From Nocardioides exalbidus (GTDB lineage Bacteria > Actinomycetota > Actinomycetes > Propionibacteriales > Nocardioidaceae): DNA of 64,000 bases. Position 1 is the first letter of the stretch, and each line of letters begins with the position of its first letter. Under the pieces are notes generated by a model, which saw only the letters and a program-made list of their open reading frames with translations, did not search any database and had not been told where the DNA came from. Below are positions 40,605 to 54,564 of this stretch, one piece after another. The stretch covers positions 1,426,001 to 1,490,000 of the forward strand of contig NZ_FNRT01000002.1 in assembly GCF_900105585.1 (NCBI RefSeq), given 5' to 3'. The position numbers and the translations under genes are program-made.

Positions 40605-40658
40605 GAGCGGTGCGCGAGCCACGTTCCAGGTGCGCCGAAGGTGGCTCACTCACCGCTC
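40605..40658. repeat. second inverted repeat of the GAGCGGTGAG family
   Basis: GAGCGGTGCGCGAGCCAC (40605-40622) pairs with GTGGCTCACTCACCGCTC (40641-40658) with three mismatches. The inner segment ACGTTCC...GCGCCGAAGGTGG resembles the neighbouring terminator, so the two hairpins share sequence. The arm is shared with 37759-37818. Confidence 0.6.
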
Positions 40659-40680
40659 GAGCGGGAGTACGACGAGGGAG

Positions 40681-41013
40681 CTAGGCGAGCTCGGGGTGCT
40701 CGGCCTTCATCCGCTCGGCCGCACGGTGCTCGACGAAGAACATCAGCAGCGGCACGAGGCCGGCGATGAGGAGCAGCAGCGTGAACTGGGGCGACCAGCG
40801 CGCGCGGTAGGCGAGCATCAGCGCGACCAGGAAGTAGACCATGTAGAGGGTGCCGTGCAGCGCCCAGAGGATGCTGAGGGAGTCGCCCAGCTCCTGGATG
40901 CTGCTGCCCTCGGCGAAGAGGTACTTCATCGGGGCGGCCACGAGGGCGCAGAACGCGAGCGCGACGCCGACGACGAACGCCAGCACGCGGTAGGTGGTGA
41001 AGAGGGGTCGCAC
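40681..41013 (-). CDS. DUF3817 integral membrane protein
   Basis: GTG at 41013 gives 110 residues with three to four helices: YRVLAFVVGVALAFCALVAAP, LSILWALHGTLYMVYFLVAL and LLLLIAGLVPLLMFFVE, ending in HRAAERMKAE. This is the DUF3817 (MdxE-like) pattern, YRV...P.K and W..HG..Y..Y. The function is unknown. It lies 5 nt after the SURF1 gene on the same strand. Confidence 0.88.
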   Translation of the reverse strand: MRPLFTTYRVLAFVVGVALAFCALVAAPMKYLFAEGSSIQELGDSLSILWALHGTLYMVYFLVALMLAYRARWSPQFTLLLLIAGLVPLLMFFVEHRAAERMKAEHPELA

Positions 41014-41018
41014 GGCCC

Positions 41019-41840
41019 TCAACCTATCCGGCGGCTGGTCGCGTCCTGGGGGTCCCCGCCCGCGTTGAGCGGGGAGGAGACCCCGGTCACCACGTCGCGC
41101 CGCCACCGCCACCAGATGAAGGCGGCGAAGGCACCGAAGACCCACCACTCGAAGGCGTAGAGCAGGTTGCGGATGCCGGTGAAGCTGCTCGCCTCCGGCA
41201 GCGCCTCGAGCTCGGCGGACTGCAGGCCGTCGGCGGGCTCCTGGCTGATCACGTAGGCGGAGTAGAGGTCGACGTCGACGCGCTGGACGGCGTCGGCGAC
41301 GCGGATCTCGGGGAAGACGTCGTCGGTCGGGTCGTCGTCGACGACGAGGCTGCCCTCGGGCGGCTGGAGCCAGCCCGTGATCGAGGCGTCGCCACTGGCC
41401 GCGAGCAGGTCGGGAGAGGGCTCGGGCGCCCATCCGCGTACGACGAGCACGGCGGCGTTGCCGACCTCGAGCGGGGCGACCGCCCAGTAGCCGGGCGTGC
41501 CGTCGTGGTCGCGGTCGGCGACCCAGAAGCCGCCGTCGATCCACGTGCCCGCCACGTCGACCGGTCGGCCCACGTCCATCCCCGGGAACGGGTCGTCGTT
41601 GCCCATCACGTCGGTCAGCGGGACCGGCGCCACCCCGGTCAGGTCGCGCGCCTCGGCGTCGCGGTGCGCCTGCCAGGCGTCGTACTGCCACTTCCCGAGC
41701 ATCCCGGCGAGGCTGATCAGCACGAGCGCGAGGACGGCCGCCCCGAGGTCGGCCAGCACGCTGGGTCGGCGGGGGACACTCACGTCACCGATTGTCCCAG
41801 CCACGTCCTCGTCGGGGTGCGGCGGTGCGGGGGCACTCAC
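41019..41840 (-). CDS. SURF1-family protein
   Basis: The 273-residue protein has an N-terminal helix (~30-50) followed by GKWQYDAWQAHRDAE, a long outer domain with RPVDVAGTWIDGGFWVADR, VLVVRGWAPE and NLLYAFEWWVFGAFAAF, and a second helix near the C-terminus, the SURF1 layout. SURF1 helps assemble cytochrome c oxidase. GTG start. It lies 4 nt after the siderophore-interacting protein gene on the same strand, which suggests read-through rather than shared function. Confidence 0.88.
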   Translation of the reverse strand: MSAPAPPHPDEDVAGTIGDVSVPRRPSVLADLGAAVLALVLISLAGMLGKWQYDAWQAHRDAEARDLTGVAPVPLTDVMGNDDPFPGMDVGRPVDVAGTWIDGGFWVADRDHDGTPGYWAVAPLEVGNAAVLVVRGWAPEPSPDLLAASGDASITGWLQPPEGSLVVDDDPTDDVFPEIRVADAVQRVDVDLYSAYVISQEPADGLQSAELEALPEASSFTGIRNLLYAFEWWVFGAFAAFIWWRWRRDVVTGVSSPLNAGGDPQDATSRRIG

Positions 41841-41844
41841 CTGC

Positions 41845-42564
41845 TCAACCGGCCGACTCGGCCTCGGCGAGCTCGCGCTTCCACACCCGGAACGACTCCT
41901 CGGTGCGGCCGGCGCGCCAGTAGCCGGAGATCGAGGCGTCGGCGCGGGGCAGGCCGCGCTCCCGGAGCAGGTAGGGGCGCACGCCGTGCATGACCTCCTG
42001 CGCCTCGCCGTGGACGAACGCCTGGACCCGGCCCTCCGGCCACGGCCACGCGCGGACCGCGTCGCCGAGCGTCTGCCCGGCCTCGCGGTGGAGGAAGGTG
42101 ACCGTCACGCCCGCGGGGGCCGCGAGGGTCGGCTCGTGCGCCGCGTCGTCGACGAGGACGAACGCCTGGCCGACGGCGTCGTCGGCCAGTGCGGCGAGGG
42201 CCGCGGAGATCGCCGGGACCGCGGAGTCGTCGCCCGCGAGGAGGTGCACGTCGGCACTCGGGTCGGGCCGGTAGCCGCCGCCCGGGCCGTTGACCTCGAG
42301 CTCGTCACCGGGCTGGGCGCGCTGCGCCCACGGGCCGGCGACGCCCTCGTCGCCGTGGACCACGAAGTCGATGGCCACGGTGCCGGCGGCGACGTCGGGG
42401 AAGAGCGCGGTGTAGGTGCGCACGCCGTCGGGGAACACCAGCTTCACGTAGCGGTCGGTGTCCTCGCTCGCGGCGAAGGCGGACAGGTCGTCGGAGCGGA
42501 ACCAGACCCGCCGCAGGCTGGGCGTGACGGGCTCGGTGGAGGTGACGGTGAGGCGGGTGGACAC
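41845..42564 (-). CDS. siderophore-interacting protein (FAD-dependent ferric reductase type)
   Basis: The 239-residue protein has an FAD-binding segment with RTYTALFPD (R-x-Y-T/S motif, ~48-56) and FVVHGDEGVAGPWAQRAQPGDEL. A C-terminal SIP domain follows with LLAGDDSAVPAISAALAAL and FVHGEAQEVMHGVRPYL, ending ISGYWRAGRTEESFRVWKRE. These reductases free iron from siderophores in the cytosol. GTG start. It follows the second ECF42-like sigma gene by 9 nt. Confidence 0.92.
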   Translation of the reverse strand: MSTRLTVTSTEPVTPSLRRVWFRSDDLSAFAASEDTDRYVKLVFPDGVRTYTALFPDVAAGTVAIDFVVHGDEGVAGPWAQRAQPGDELEVNGPGGGYRPDPSADVHLLAGDDSAVPAISAALAALADDAVGQAFVLVDDAAHEPTLAAPAGVTVTFLHREAGQTLGDAVRAWPWPEGRVQAFVHGEAQEVMHGVRPYLLRERGLPRADASISGYWRAGRTEESFRVWKRELAEAESAG

Positions 42565-42573
42565 CCCAGCAGG

Positions 42574-43815
42574 CTACGTCGATGCTCCTGACGTCCCGAG
42601 CTCGTCCCGGCGCCGGGTGAGGTACGACGACTCCGCGCTGTTGCCGGCCAGCCCGATCGCCCGGTCGTAGGCCGCCCGGGCGTCGGCGGACCGGCCGAGC
42701 CGCCGCAGCAGGTCTGCGCGCGTGGCGTGGAAGGCGTGGTAGTCGTCGAGTGAAGCGGTGAGCGCGTCGACCAGGGCGAGCGCGACCTGCGGTCCGTCGA
42801 GCTCGGCCACGGCGATCGCGCGATTGAGCGCCACGACCGGGTTGGGGTCGAGCCGGACGAGCTGGTCGTAGAGCGCGACGACCTGCGACCAGTCGGTGTC
42901 GCGCACGTCCGCGGCGTCGGTGTGCACGGCGCTGATCGCGGCGAGCACCTGGTAGCGACCGGGCGCCTGGCCCGAGGCCAGCCGCTCGCGGACGAGGGCG
43001 TGGCCCTCGGCGACCAGCGCGCGGTCCCACGCGCCCCGGTCCTGCTGGTCCAGGGTGACCAGCTCCCCCGACGCCGAGACGCGGGCGCCGCGGCGGGCCT
43101 CGGTCAGGAGCATCAGGGCGAGCAGCCCGGCCACCTCGCCGTCGTACGGCATCAGGGTGCGGACGAGGCGGGTCAGCCGGATCGCCTCGCCGGTGAGGTC
43201 GGCGCGGACGGGGTCGGACTCGGCGCTGCTGGCGAGGTAGCCCTCGTTGAAGACGAGGTAGAGCACCGCCAGCACGCCGGCGACGCGCGACGGGAGGTCG
43301 GCGGCCTCGGGCACGCGGTAGGGGATGCGTGCGTTCGCGATCTTGGCCTTGGCGCGGGTGATCCGCTGGCCCATCGTCGTCTCCTGGACGAGGAAGGCGC
43401 GCGCGATCTCGGGGACGGTGAGCCCGCCCACCATGCGCAGGGTGAGCGCGACCCGCGCCTCCATGGCGAGCGCCGGGTGGGCGCAGGTGAAGAGGAGCCG
43501 GAGGCGGTCGTCGTCGATCACGCCGAGCGGCTCGGCGGGGCGGTCGGTGAGCATGTGGGCCTGCTTCTGCTTGTCGTCGCGCTTGCCCTCGCGGCGGACC
43601 CGGTCGAGCGCCTTGTTGCCGGCGGTCGTGGTCAGCCAGGCTCCGGGGTTGGGTGGGAGGCCGTCCGTGCGCCACTTCTCGAGCGCGACGGCGAAGGCCT
43701 CGCCGGCGGCGTCCTCGGCGACGTCGAGGTCGCCAAAGCGCCGGGCCAGGACGGCCACGAGCCGGGCCCACTCGTCACGGTGGACCTGGGCGATCGCGGC
43801 GTCGACGTCGGTCAT
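42574..43815 (-). CDS. second ECF42-like sigma factor with TPR-like C-terminus
   Basis: The 413-residue protein has sigma regions 2 (FGDLDVAEDAAGEAFAVALE, ~25-45) and 4 (LTVPEIARAFLVQETTMGQR, ~130-150). A long helical C-terminal extension follows, including ALNRAIAVAELDGPQVALALV. Its layout and many segments match the sigma factor at 780-2012. The neighbouring YCII/DGPF gene, 6 nt upstream, strengthens the ECF42 assignment. It probably activates that gene; the signal is unknown. Confidence 0.88.
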   Translation of the reverse strand: MTDVDAAIAQVHRDEWARLVAVLARRFGDLDVAEDAAGEAFAVALEKWRTDGLPPNPGAWLTTTAGNKALDRVRREGKRDDKQKQAHMLTDRPAEPLGVIDDDRLRLLFTCAHPALAMEARVALTLRMVGGLTVPEIARAFLVQETTMGQRITRAKAKIANARIPYRVPEAADLPSRVAGVLAVLYLVFNEGYLASSAESDPVRADLTGEAIRLTRLVRTLMPYDGEVAGLLALMLLTEARRGARVSASGELVTLDQQDRGAWDRALVAEGHALVRERLASGQAPGRYQVLAAISAVHTDAADVRDTDWSQVVALYDQLVRLDPNPVVALNRAIAVAELDGPQVALALVDALTASLDDYHAFHATRADLLRRLGRSADARAAYDRAIGLAGNSAESSYLTRRRDELGTSGAST

Positions 43816-43821
43816 CGGTGC

Positions 43822-44154
43822 TCAGGCCACACCGTCGAACGGGCGCACCTCGATCTTGCGGTGGCACGCCTGCGAGGCGTCGACCGAGAGGGCGAGCGCC
43901 TGGTCGAGGTCGTCGGCGGTGACCACCCAGAAGCCGGCGAGGAACTCCTTCGACTCCACGAACGGCCCGTCGGTGAGGATCGCGGTGCCGCTGCGGTTGT
44001 CGGTGACGGTCGCGTCCTCCGGACCGGTGAGGCCGCCGGCGAACACCCAGCGCCCCTCGTCCTTGAGCCGGTCGTTGAAGGCGTCGACGGCGCCGGGCGC
44101 CGAGTCGTCGGTCGGGTTGTCGGTGTCTCCGATGACGGTGAGGAGGTAGTGCAT
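43822..44154 (-). CDS. YCII-related (DGPF-type) protein upstream of the second sigma factor
   Basis: The 110-residue protein opens MHYLLTVIGDT and contains RWVFAGGL, ILTDGPFVESKEFLAGFWVV and ends EVRPFDG, with the exact DGPF motif of the family. It is closer in pattern to the plus-strand paralogue at 123-488 than to that at 2031-2411. It is the first gene of the sigma operon and the expected target of the sigma factor. Confidence 0.88.
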   Translation of the reverse strand: MHYLLTVIGDTDNPTDDSAPGAVDAFNDRLKDEGRWVFAGGLTGPEDATVTDNRSGTAILTDGPFVESKEFLAGFWVVTADDLDQALALSVDASQACHRKIEVRPFDGVA

Positions 44155-44255
44155 GTCTGCTCCTGTGGTCGTGGGCGCCCCTTGTCGGGCAGCCTCTCAC
44201 CACTCCTACGAACGCGGCAGTGCCGATCCGACAGGTCCGGCCATATCGTGAGCCC

Positions 44256-44867
44256 ATGGCAGTCGACGAGGTGGAGCACCGCTCGGCGGAGCGGCTCACG
44301 TTCTTCACCGACGCCGTCGTCGCGATCGCGATGACGCTGCTCATCCTGCCGCTGATGGAGGCCGTCTCGGAGACCGCGTCGGAGGGGCTCTCGACCGCGG
44401 AGTACCTCGAGGAGCACTCCGACCAGCTGTTCGCGTTCGTGCTGAGCTTCGCGATCATCGCGACCTTCTGGCGCGCCCACCACCGCCTGTTCGAGCACGT
44501 GGCGGCCTACTCCGAGCCGCTCATGCTGCTCAACATCCTCTGGATGTTCACGATCGTCTGGCTGCCCGTGCCGACGGCCCTCGCGGGATCCCTGGAGACC
44601 GATCGGCCGCAGCTCGCGCTCTACATCGGCAGCATGCTGGCCAACGCCCTGGTCAGCGTCGCCCTCCACGTCGTGCTGCGTCGCAACCCCGCGCTGTGGG
44701 TGGCCGACAACCCGCCGGACAGCTCAGGCACCTACGGCCTGCTGACCTTCGCCGCCCTGCTCACGATCGCGCTGGTCATCGCCCTGGTCGTGCCGGGCAT
44801 CGGCTACCTCGCGCTGCTGGTGCTCGTCCTCAGCGGACCGATCGAGCGGCTGCTGTTCCGCGGGTGA
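44256..44867 (+). CDS. TMEM175-family potassium-channel-like membrane protein
   Basis: The 203-residue protein has about six helices. The N-terminal segment ERLTFFTDAVVAIAMTLLIL matches the TMEM175 (DUF1211) signature RxxxFSD, with Thr for Ser. ATFWRAHHRLFEHV follows in the third helix region. Bacterial TMEM175 proteins form potassium-permeable tetramers. ATG at 44256 was chosen over an upstream GTG frame. It ends 3 nt before the end of the convergent LysE gene. Confidence 0.88.
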   Translation: MAVDEVEHRSAERLTFFTDAVVAIAMTLLILPLMEAVSETASEGLSTAEYLEEHSDQLFAFVLSFAIIATFWRAHHRLFEHVAAYSEPLMLLNILWMFTIVWLPVPTALAGSLETDRPQLALYIGSMLANALVSVALHVVLRRNPALWVADNPPDSSGTYGLLTFAALLTIALVIALVVPGIGYLALLVLVLSGPIERLLFRG

Positions 44868-44870
44868 GGA

Positions 44871-45541
44871 TCAGGCGGACGCGAGCGCCAGCTTGACCGC
44901 GAAGCCGAGGAACACCGCACCGACCGCCGACGTCGCACCGGCCGAGAGCCGCTTGCGGCGACGGAAGGCGGCGGCCAGCCGGGTGCCGGCGAAGATCAGC
45001 ATGCTGAGGTACGCCGCGCTCGCGACGGTCGCGAGGCTGCCGAGCACCAGGAACGAGATCGCCGGGTGGGCGTAGGCCGGGTCGACGAACTGCACGAAGA
45101 AGGCGACGAAGAACAGGATCGCCTTCGGGTTGAGCAGGCTGATCACCAGCGCCCGTCGGTAGGGCCGCTCGCCCTTCACCTTCGCGTCGACCCCGGCCTC
45201 GATGGCAGCGTCGGCGATCTGCTCGGCGACGCTGCGGCGCGAGCGCCACATGCCGAAGGCGGCGCGCATCATGCCGATCGCGAGCCAGAGGAGGTACGAC
45301 GCCCCCACCCACTTCACCACGCCGAACGCCGTCGGGTTGGCCTGCAGCAGCGACGCCACGCCCGCGGCGGAGAGCGTCATCAGCACGGCGTCGCCCGTCC
45401 ACACGCCCGCTGCGGCGGCGTACCCGGTGCGCACCCCCGCCGCGCGGCGACGGAGAGGACGTAGAGCGAGTTCGGGCCCGGCAGCAGGACGATCAGGATC
45501 AGGCCGACGAGGTAGGTCGGGAGGTCGGTGATGCCCAGCAT
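44871..45541 (-). pseudogene. LysE/RhtB-family exporter gene with a frameshift in a G run
   Basis: ATG at 45539-45541 starts the normal N-terminus (MLGITDLPTYLVGLI, then LLPGPNSLYVLS), which matches LysE exporters. After about 33 codons the frame breaks at a run of five C on the plus strand (45434-45438). The rest of the protein (RTGYAAAAGVWTGDAVLM through SLLNPKAILFFVAFF) continues in another frame to a stop at 44871. One added G restores a full-length protein of about 222 residues. A homopolymer slip points to either a recent mutation or a base-call error. Function if intact: export of amino acids or related metabolites. Confidence 0.8.
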
Positions 45542-45629
45542 GGGATCAGTGTGGGACCACCGTCACGGGCGGCGTGACCGATTCCGAGGGATGGGCGGGA
45601 GGTCACACGGCCGCGCCGTCGCCGGGGAG

Positions 45630-45705
45630 TGGTGGAGCCTAGGGGACTCGAACCCCTAACCCCCTGCTTGCAAAGCAGGTGCGCTACCAATTGCGCCAAG
45701 GCCCC
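45630..45705 (-). tRNA. tRNA-Ala (anticodon TGC)
   Basis: Minus-strand gene with acceptor GGGGCCT/AGGCTCC, D-arm GCGCAATTGGTAGCGC, anticodon stem CCTGC/GCAGG around TTTGCAA (TGC), T-arm GGGGTTCGAGTCCCC, and encoded CCA. It lies close to tRNA-Ile as usual downstream of gyrA in actinobacteria. Confidence 0.95.
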
Positions 45706-45719
45706 GTGTGGGAGGAGCG

Positions 45720-45845
45720 TCAGGCCTTCTCGACGGTGTCGGTGGCCTCGGCCCAGAGGGCCTGCTCGTGCTTCCCCTCGTCCATCTTCCTCTTCGCGAA
45801 GAGTGCGGCGCCGGCGGCCAGGACGACCAGCAGGAGCTTCTTCAT
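45720..45845 (-). CDS. DLW-39 family micro-protein
   Basis: ATG at 45843-45845 with GAGGAGAG just upstream starts a 41-residue protein. It has a hydrophobic N-terminal helix ([17 protein letters not shown]), a basic stretch, and an acidic end containing [11 protein letters not shown]. This matches the actinobacterial DLW-39 proteins, found between the tRNA-Ile/tRNA-Ala genes and gyrA. One membrane-inserted helix is likely; the function is unknown. It is shorter than usual gene-calling limits but well supported by site and context. Confidence 0.8.
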   Translation of the reverse strand: MKKLLLVVLAAGAALFAKRKMDEGKHEQALWAEATDTVEKA

Positions 45846-45877
45846 GGAGCTCTCCTCGAGAGAAGAAGGGGATGGAG

Positions 45878-45951
45878 TGGGCCTAGGAGGACTTGAACCT
45901 CCGACCTCTTCCTTATCAGGGAAGCGCTCTAACCGTCTGAGCTATAGGCCC
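45878..45951 (-). tRNA. tRNA-Ile (anticodon GAT)
   Basis: Minus-strand gene with acceptor GGGCCTA/TAGGCCC, D-arm AGCTCAGACGGTTAGAGCG, anticodon stem CTTCC/GGAAG around CTGATAA (GAT), T-arm GGAGGTTCAAGTCCTCC. CCA is not encoded. Confidence 0.95.
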
Positions 45952-46023
45952 GCAACGCTGCACCAGCAGCGACGCCGAAGATTACCTGACCACGATCGGC
46001 GGGTGCCAATCGAGGGGGTCAGC

Positions 46024-46584
46024 TCACTTCTCGTCCTCGGCGAGGGTGACCTCGATGCCGCCGAGCAGGGCGGCGGCGAGGTTGTAGAGGAACGCCGTCA
46101 GGGTGGCCAGCGCGGTCAGCAGGATCACGTCGACCACGGACACCAGGAGGGTGAACCCGAGGACCCGCGACATGCCGACGTAGTCGGTGACGTCGAAGGT
46201 CGAGTTGCCGCTGTCGCCCTCGACGATGCTCGCCACGGCGGAGTTGATCGAGTCCCACACTCCGGCGGCGCCGAGGACCGACCACACCATGAAGATGGCG
46301 ACGAACGTGACGACGCCGAAGGCGACCGACAGCAGGAACGAGGTCTTCATGACCGACCAGGGATCGATCCGGGTGAGCCGCAGCCGCGCGCGACGGGGCT
46401 GACGGCCCGGCTGGCGACCTGGCCGCCTGACCTTCGTCTCCGAGGTCGAGGCGTTGGCGCGGTGCTCCTCGGCGGCGTTGGACAGCGTGCTCTGCAGCCG
46501 CTCGGTCAGCGACTTGCGCGGGGGCTCCCCACCCTCACCGGGACTGGCGGACGTACGACGTGGAGTCGTGGTGCGTTCGGACAC
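46024..46584 (-). CDS. DUF3566 membrane protein next to gyrA
   Basis: The 186-residue protein has a hydrophilic, basic N-terminus (~1-70, with RRPGRQPGRQPRRAR). The DUF3566 region follows: RLRLTRIDPWSVMKTSFLLSVAFGV starting the first helix, and a second helix (LLVSVVDVILLTALATLTAFLYNL), ending in ALLGGIEVTLAEDE. The family always sits after gyrA in actinobacteria and is of unknown function. It lies 7 nt after gyrA, so it is co-transcribed. Confidence 0.92.
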   Translation of the reverse strand: MSERTTTPRRTSASPGEGGEPPRKSLTERLQSTLSNAAEEHRANASTSETKVRRPGRQPGRQPRRARLRLTRIDPWSVMKTSFLLSVAFGVVTFVAIFMVWSVLGAAGVWDSINSAVASIVEGDSGNSTFDVTDYVGMSRVLGFTLLVSVVDVILLTALATLTAFLYNLAAALLGGIEVTLAEDEK

Positions 46585-46591
46585 GGATCAC

Positions 46592-49336
<2,745 letters not shown>

Positions 49337-49394
49337 CTGTCTCTCTCCTGCGTTCTATCGATGTCTAGGTCTGGTCGTAGATGCGACTAGCGGC

Positions 49395-51602
<2,208 letters not shown>

Positions 51603-51692
51603 TCATCGCCCCGGATGTCTCTCCGGCTGCGCTGGACATGAGTCGAGTCGCTGCGGTTGCGCCAGCAACACGACGTGCGACTCGTCCCCTCA

Positions 51693-51698
51693 TACTAG
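51693..51698 (-). promoter_or_regulatory. possible -10 element of the gyrB-gyrA operon
   Basis: TAGTAT on the minus strand matches TANNNT, 106 nt upstream of gyrB. A weak -35 (TTCGGT) stands 17 nt before it. The 288-bp dciA-gyrB gap contains no gene. Confidence 0.35.
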
Positions 51699-51875
51699 CC
51701 GTCAGCGGCCCTCAACCGAAGGACCCACCCCGGGATGGGGATGGTTCGGCACGAAAATATGCCCTCAGAAGCCCCGTGAGACGCCGTGAGCCGCTCGATC
51801 AGGGGGGTCGATGGGCCCCCACAGGTCCGCGCGGCTGCCAGATCGGCAGAGCGCGGCTCTCGCGTCGGCGCCGTC

Positions 51876-52421
51876 TCAGCCGTAGGTGTCGCGCGGGCCG
51901 CGGCCGTCGCGGCTGGACAACCGGCCCTTGGTCCAGGTCGGCAGGTGGGGGCCGTGCACGTCGATGAGGGTGACGGTGCCGTGGCCGAGCTCCTCGTTGA
52001 GGCGGCGCACGATCGTCGGTGCGAGCAGCTTGAGCTGGGTCGCCCAGGCGGTGGAGTCCGTGCGCACGGCGAGCCGGCCGTCGTCGAACGACTCGGGCGT
52101 GCAGTGGTCGGCGACCTCCGACCCCACGAGCTCGCCCCACCGGCCGAACACGCCCTGCACCTTCAGGTCGACCTCCCACCCGTGGCTCGCGATCAGCCGC
52201 CCCATCGCCTGCTCGAGCAGCTGCGGGTCGCGGTCGTCGGGGCTGGCCCCGGACGACTTCGTGAACGTGCGGCGGCGGCTCGGCGACCTCCTCCGCGCGC
52301 GCGGTGCGCCCGGGCTCGCGGCGGCGGCGCGCGCGGCGGCGCGAGCCAGGTCGAGCCCGTCGGGCTGGTGCTCCGGTTGCTCCTCGGGCGTGGGCGCGGC
52401 CTCCGGCTCCTCCTCACCCAT
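51876..52421 (-). CDS. dciA: DciA-type DUF721 protein, replicative helicase loader/operator
   Basis: The 181-residue protein has a disordered charged N-terminus (~1-65). The DUF721/DciA fold follows, with [62 protein letters not shown] and [18 protein letters not shown]. DciA assists loading of DnaB in bacteria lacking DnaC. Its start overlaps recF by 8 nt, in the conserved dnaA-dnaN-gnd-recF-dciA-gyrB order. Confidence 0.9.
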   Translation of the reverse strand: MGEEEPEAAPTPEEQPEHQPDGLDLARAAARAAAASPGAPRARRRSPSRRRTFTKSSGASPDDRDPQLLEQAMGRLIASHGWEVDLKVQGVFGRWGELVGSEVADHCTPESFDDGRLAVRTDSTAWATQLKLLAPTIVRRLNEELGHGTVTLIDVHGPHLPTWTKGRLSSRDGRGPRDTYG

Positions 52422-53541
52422 CGCGGGTGACCTGGCCGTCCGCGACGAGGAACCGCACCCCCTGCAGCGACGCCGGCACGTCGGCCGCGACCGCGGCCGT
52501 GACGAGCACCTGCTCCGCCCCCGCGACCAGCTCGGCGAGCTGGGCCCGGCGCTCGGCGTCGAGCTCGGCGAAGACGTCGTCGAGCACGAGGATCGGGTCG
52601 TCGCCGTCGGCGCGGAGCAGGTCGTACGACGCCAGCCGGAGCGCGAGCGCGAACGACCACGACTCCCCGTGCGAGGCGTAGCCCTTGACCGGCAACCGTA
52701 GCTCCGGGCTGCCGAGGGTCAGCAGCAGCTCGTCGCGGTGGGGGCCGACGAGCGAGATGCCGCGGTCGAGCTCGTCCTTGCGCTTCGAGGCGATCGCGTC
52801 GAGCAGCGCCTTCTCCAGGTCGTCGCCGACCTCCACGCTCGCCCTGTAGTCGAGGTCGGCGTCGTCACGCGTCGCGCCTCGGGCGACGGCCTCGTAGGCC
52901 TTGCCGAGGTAGGGGCGGAGGTCGTCGACCAGGCGCAGCCGGGCGCCGAGGAGCTCGGCCCCGACGCGGGCGAGGTTGTCGTCCCAGATCTCGAGCGTCG
53001 ACATCGCGGCGTCGCGCGAGGAGCCGCGCGCGACGCCCGCGGTCTTGAGCAGGCTGTTGCGCTGCCTGAGGATCCGGTCGTAGTCGGAGCGGACGCCGGC
53101 GAGCCGGGGAGCGCGCAGCATCAGCAGGTCGTCGAGGAACTTGCGCCGGTCCGACGGGTCGCCCTTGACGAGCGTCAGGTCGTCGGGAGCGAAGACGACC
53201 GTGCGCACCAGGCCGATGATCTCGCGGGGGCGGGGGAGCGGCGAGCGGTTGATCCGGGCGCGGTTGGCCCGGCCGGGGTTGAGCTCGACCTCGAGCAGGG
53301 CCGGGCGCCCCTCCTTGACCACCGAGGCGCGGACGATCGCCTGGTCCGCACCGGCACGCACCAGTGGCGCGTCGGTCGCGACGCGGTGCGAGGAGAGCCG
53401 GGAGAGGTAGTCGATCGCCTCGACGAGGTTGGTCTTGCCCTGGCCGTTGCGGCCGATGAAGGCCGTCGCCCCCGGCTCCAGGGCGACGTCGATGTCGCTG
53501 TAGGAGCGGAAGTCGTGGAGGGTCAGGTGCGCGACGTGCAA
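52414..53541 (-). CDS. recF: RecF, DNA repair ATPase
   Basis: The 375-residue protein has Walker [10 protein letters not shown] (~30-38), [19 protein letters not shown], the signature-like [15 protein letters not shown] (~285) and Walker [14 protein letters not shown] with the D-loop. RecF, an SMC-like ATPase, helps load RecA at gaps. It begins 6 nt after gnd. Confidence 0.96.
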   Translation of the reverse strand: MHVAHLTLHDFRSYSDIDVALEPGATAFIGRNGQGKTNLVEAIDYLSRLSSHRVATDAPLVRAGADQAIVRASVVKEGRPALLEVELNPGRANRARINRSPLPRPREIIGLVRTVVFAPDDLTLVKGDPSDRRKFLDDLLMLRAPRLAGVRSDYDRILRQRNSLLKTAGVARGSSRDAAMSTLEIWDDNLARVGAELLGARLRLVDDLRPYLGKAYEAVARGATRDDADLDYRASVEVGDDLEKALLDAIASKRKDELDRGISLVGPHRDELLLTLGSPELRLPVKGYASHGESWSFALALRLASYDLLRADGDDPILVLDDVFAELDAERRAQLAELVAGAEQVLVTAAVAADVPASLQGVRFLVADGQVTRDG

Positions 53542-53547
53542 GTCGTC

Positions 53548-54522
53548 CTAGCTCTCGCCATGGGCCTTGTCGTCGCCGGCTCCGGCCTGCCTGGCCGCCT
53601 CGGACTGCTCGGCGCCGGTGCTGCCCTCCGCGTCGCCGCCCTTGGGCGCGGCCGAGCGCACGGCGTGACCGCCGAACTGGTTGCGCATCGCCGCGATCGC
53701 CTTCATCGTCGGGGAGTCGTCCTGGCGCGAGACGAACCGGGCGTAGAGCGCCGCGGTGATGGCCGGGGTGGCGACCGCGTTGTCGATGCCGGCCTCGACG
53801 GTCCACCGGCCCTCGCCGGAGTCCTCGGCGTAGCCGGCGATCTTCTCGAGCCCGGGGTCCTCGTCGAGGGCGTTGACCATGAGGTCGAGCAGCCACGAGC
53901 GGATGACCGTGCCCTCGCGCCAGGAGCGGAAGACCTCGGTCACGTTGTCGGTGAGGTCGACCTTGTCGAGCAGCTCCCAGCCCTCGGCGTACGCCTGCAT
54001 GATGGCGTACTCGATCCCGTTGTGGACCATCTTGGAGAAGTGGCCCGCGCCGACCTTGCCGGCGTGGACGGAGCCGAACTCGCCCTCGGGCTTGAGCGCG
54101 TCGAAGGCGGGCTGGACCTTGGCGATGTCGGCCGAGTCGCCGCCGTACATCAGCGCGTAGCCGTTCTCCAGGCCCCAGACGCCGCCGGAGACACCGCAGT
54201 CGACGTAGCCGATGCCCAGTGGGGCGAGCAGCTCGGCGTTGGCGATGTCGTCGGTCCAGCGCGAGTTGCCGCCGTCGACGATCACGTCGCCCTCGCCGAG
54301 GAGCGTCGAGAGCTCCTTGACCGTGGCGCGGGTGGGGTCGCCGGCGGGCACCATCACCCACACGACCTTCGGGCTGGGCAACGCCTCGACGAGCGCGGCC
54401 AGGGAGTCGACGTCGCTGACGTCGGGGTTGCGGTCGTAGCCGACCACCGTGAGTCCGGCACGGCGCATGCGCTCGCGCATGTTGCCGCCCATCTTGCCCA
54501 GGCCGATGAGTCCGATGTCCAT
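53548..54522 (-). CDS. gnd: 6-phosphogluconate dehydrogenase, decarboxylating (short type)
   Basis: The 324-residue enzyme has the NAD(P)-binding IGLIGLGKMGGNM (~3-15), VDGGNSRWTDD and CGVSGGVWGLENGYALM, catalytic Lys in FSKMVHNGIEYA, and a later TPAITAALYARF. The length fits the NAD-preferring short GndA form, not the 470-aa NADP form. It makes ribulose 5-phosphate in the pentose phosphate pathway. Its place between dnaN and recF is a known actinobacterial arrangement. The last ~25 residues are hydrophilic and variable. Confidence 0.95.
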   Translation of the reverse strand: MDIGLIGLGKMGGNMRERMRRAGLTVVGYDRNPDVSDVDSLAALVEALPSPKVVWVMVPAGDPTRATVKELSTLLGEGDVIVDGGNSRWTDDIANAELLAPLGIGYVDCGVSGGVWGLENGYALMYGGDSADIAKVQPAFDALKPEGEFGSVHAGKVGAGHFSKMVHNGIEYAIMQAYAEGWELLDKVDLTDNVTEVFRSWREGTVIRSWLLDLMVNALDEDPGLEKIAGYAEDSGEGRWTVEAGIDNAVATPAITAALYARFVSRQDDSPTMKAIAAMRNQFGGHAVRSAAPKGGDAEGSTGAEQSEAARQAGAGDDKAHGES

Positions 54523-54564
54523 ACGCGTGAGCCTAGCCGTGCATGACAGCCGGAGGGGAGGGCC

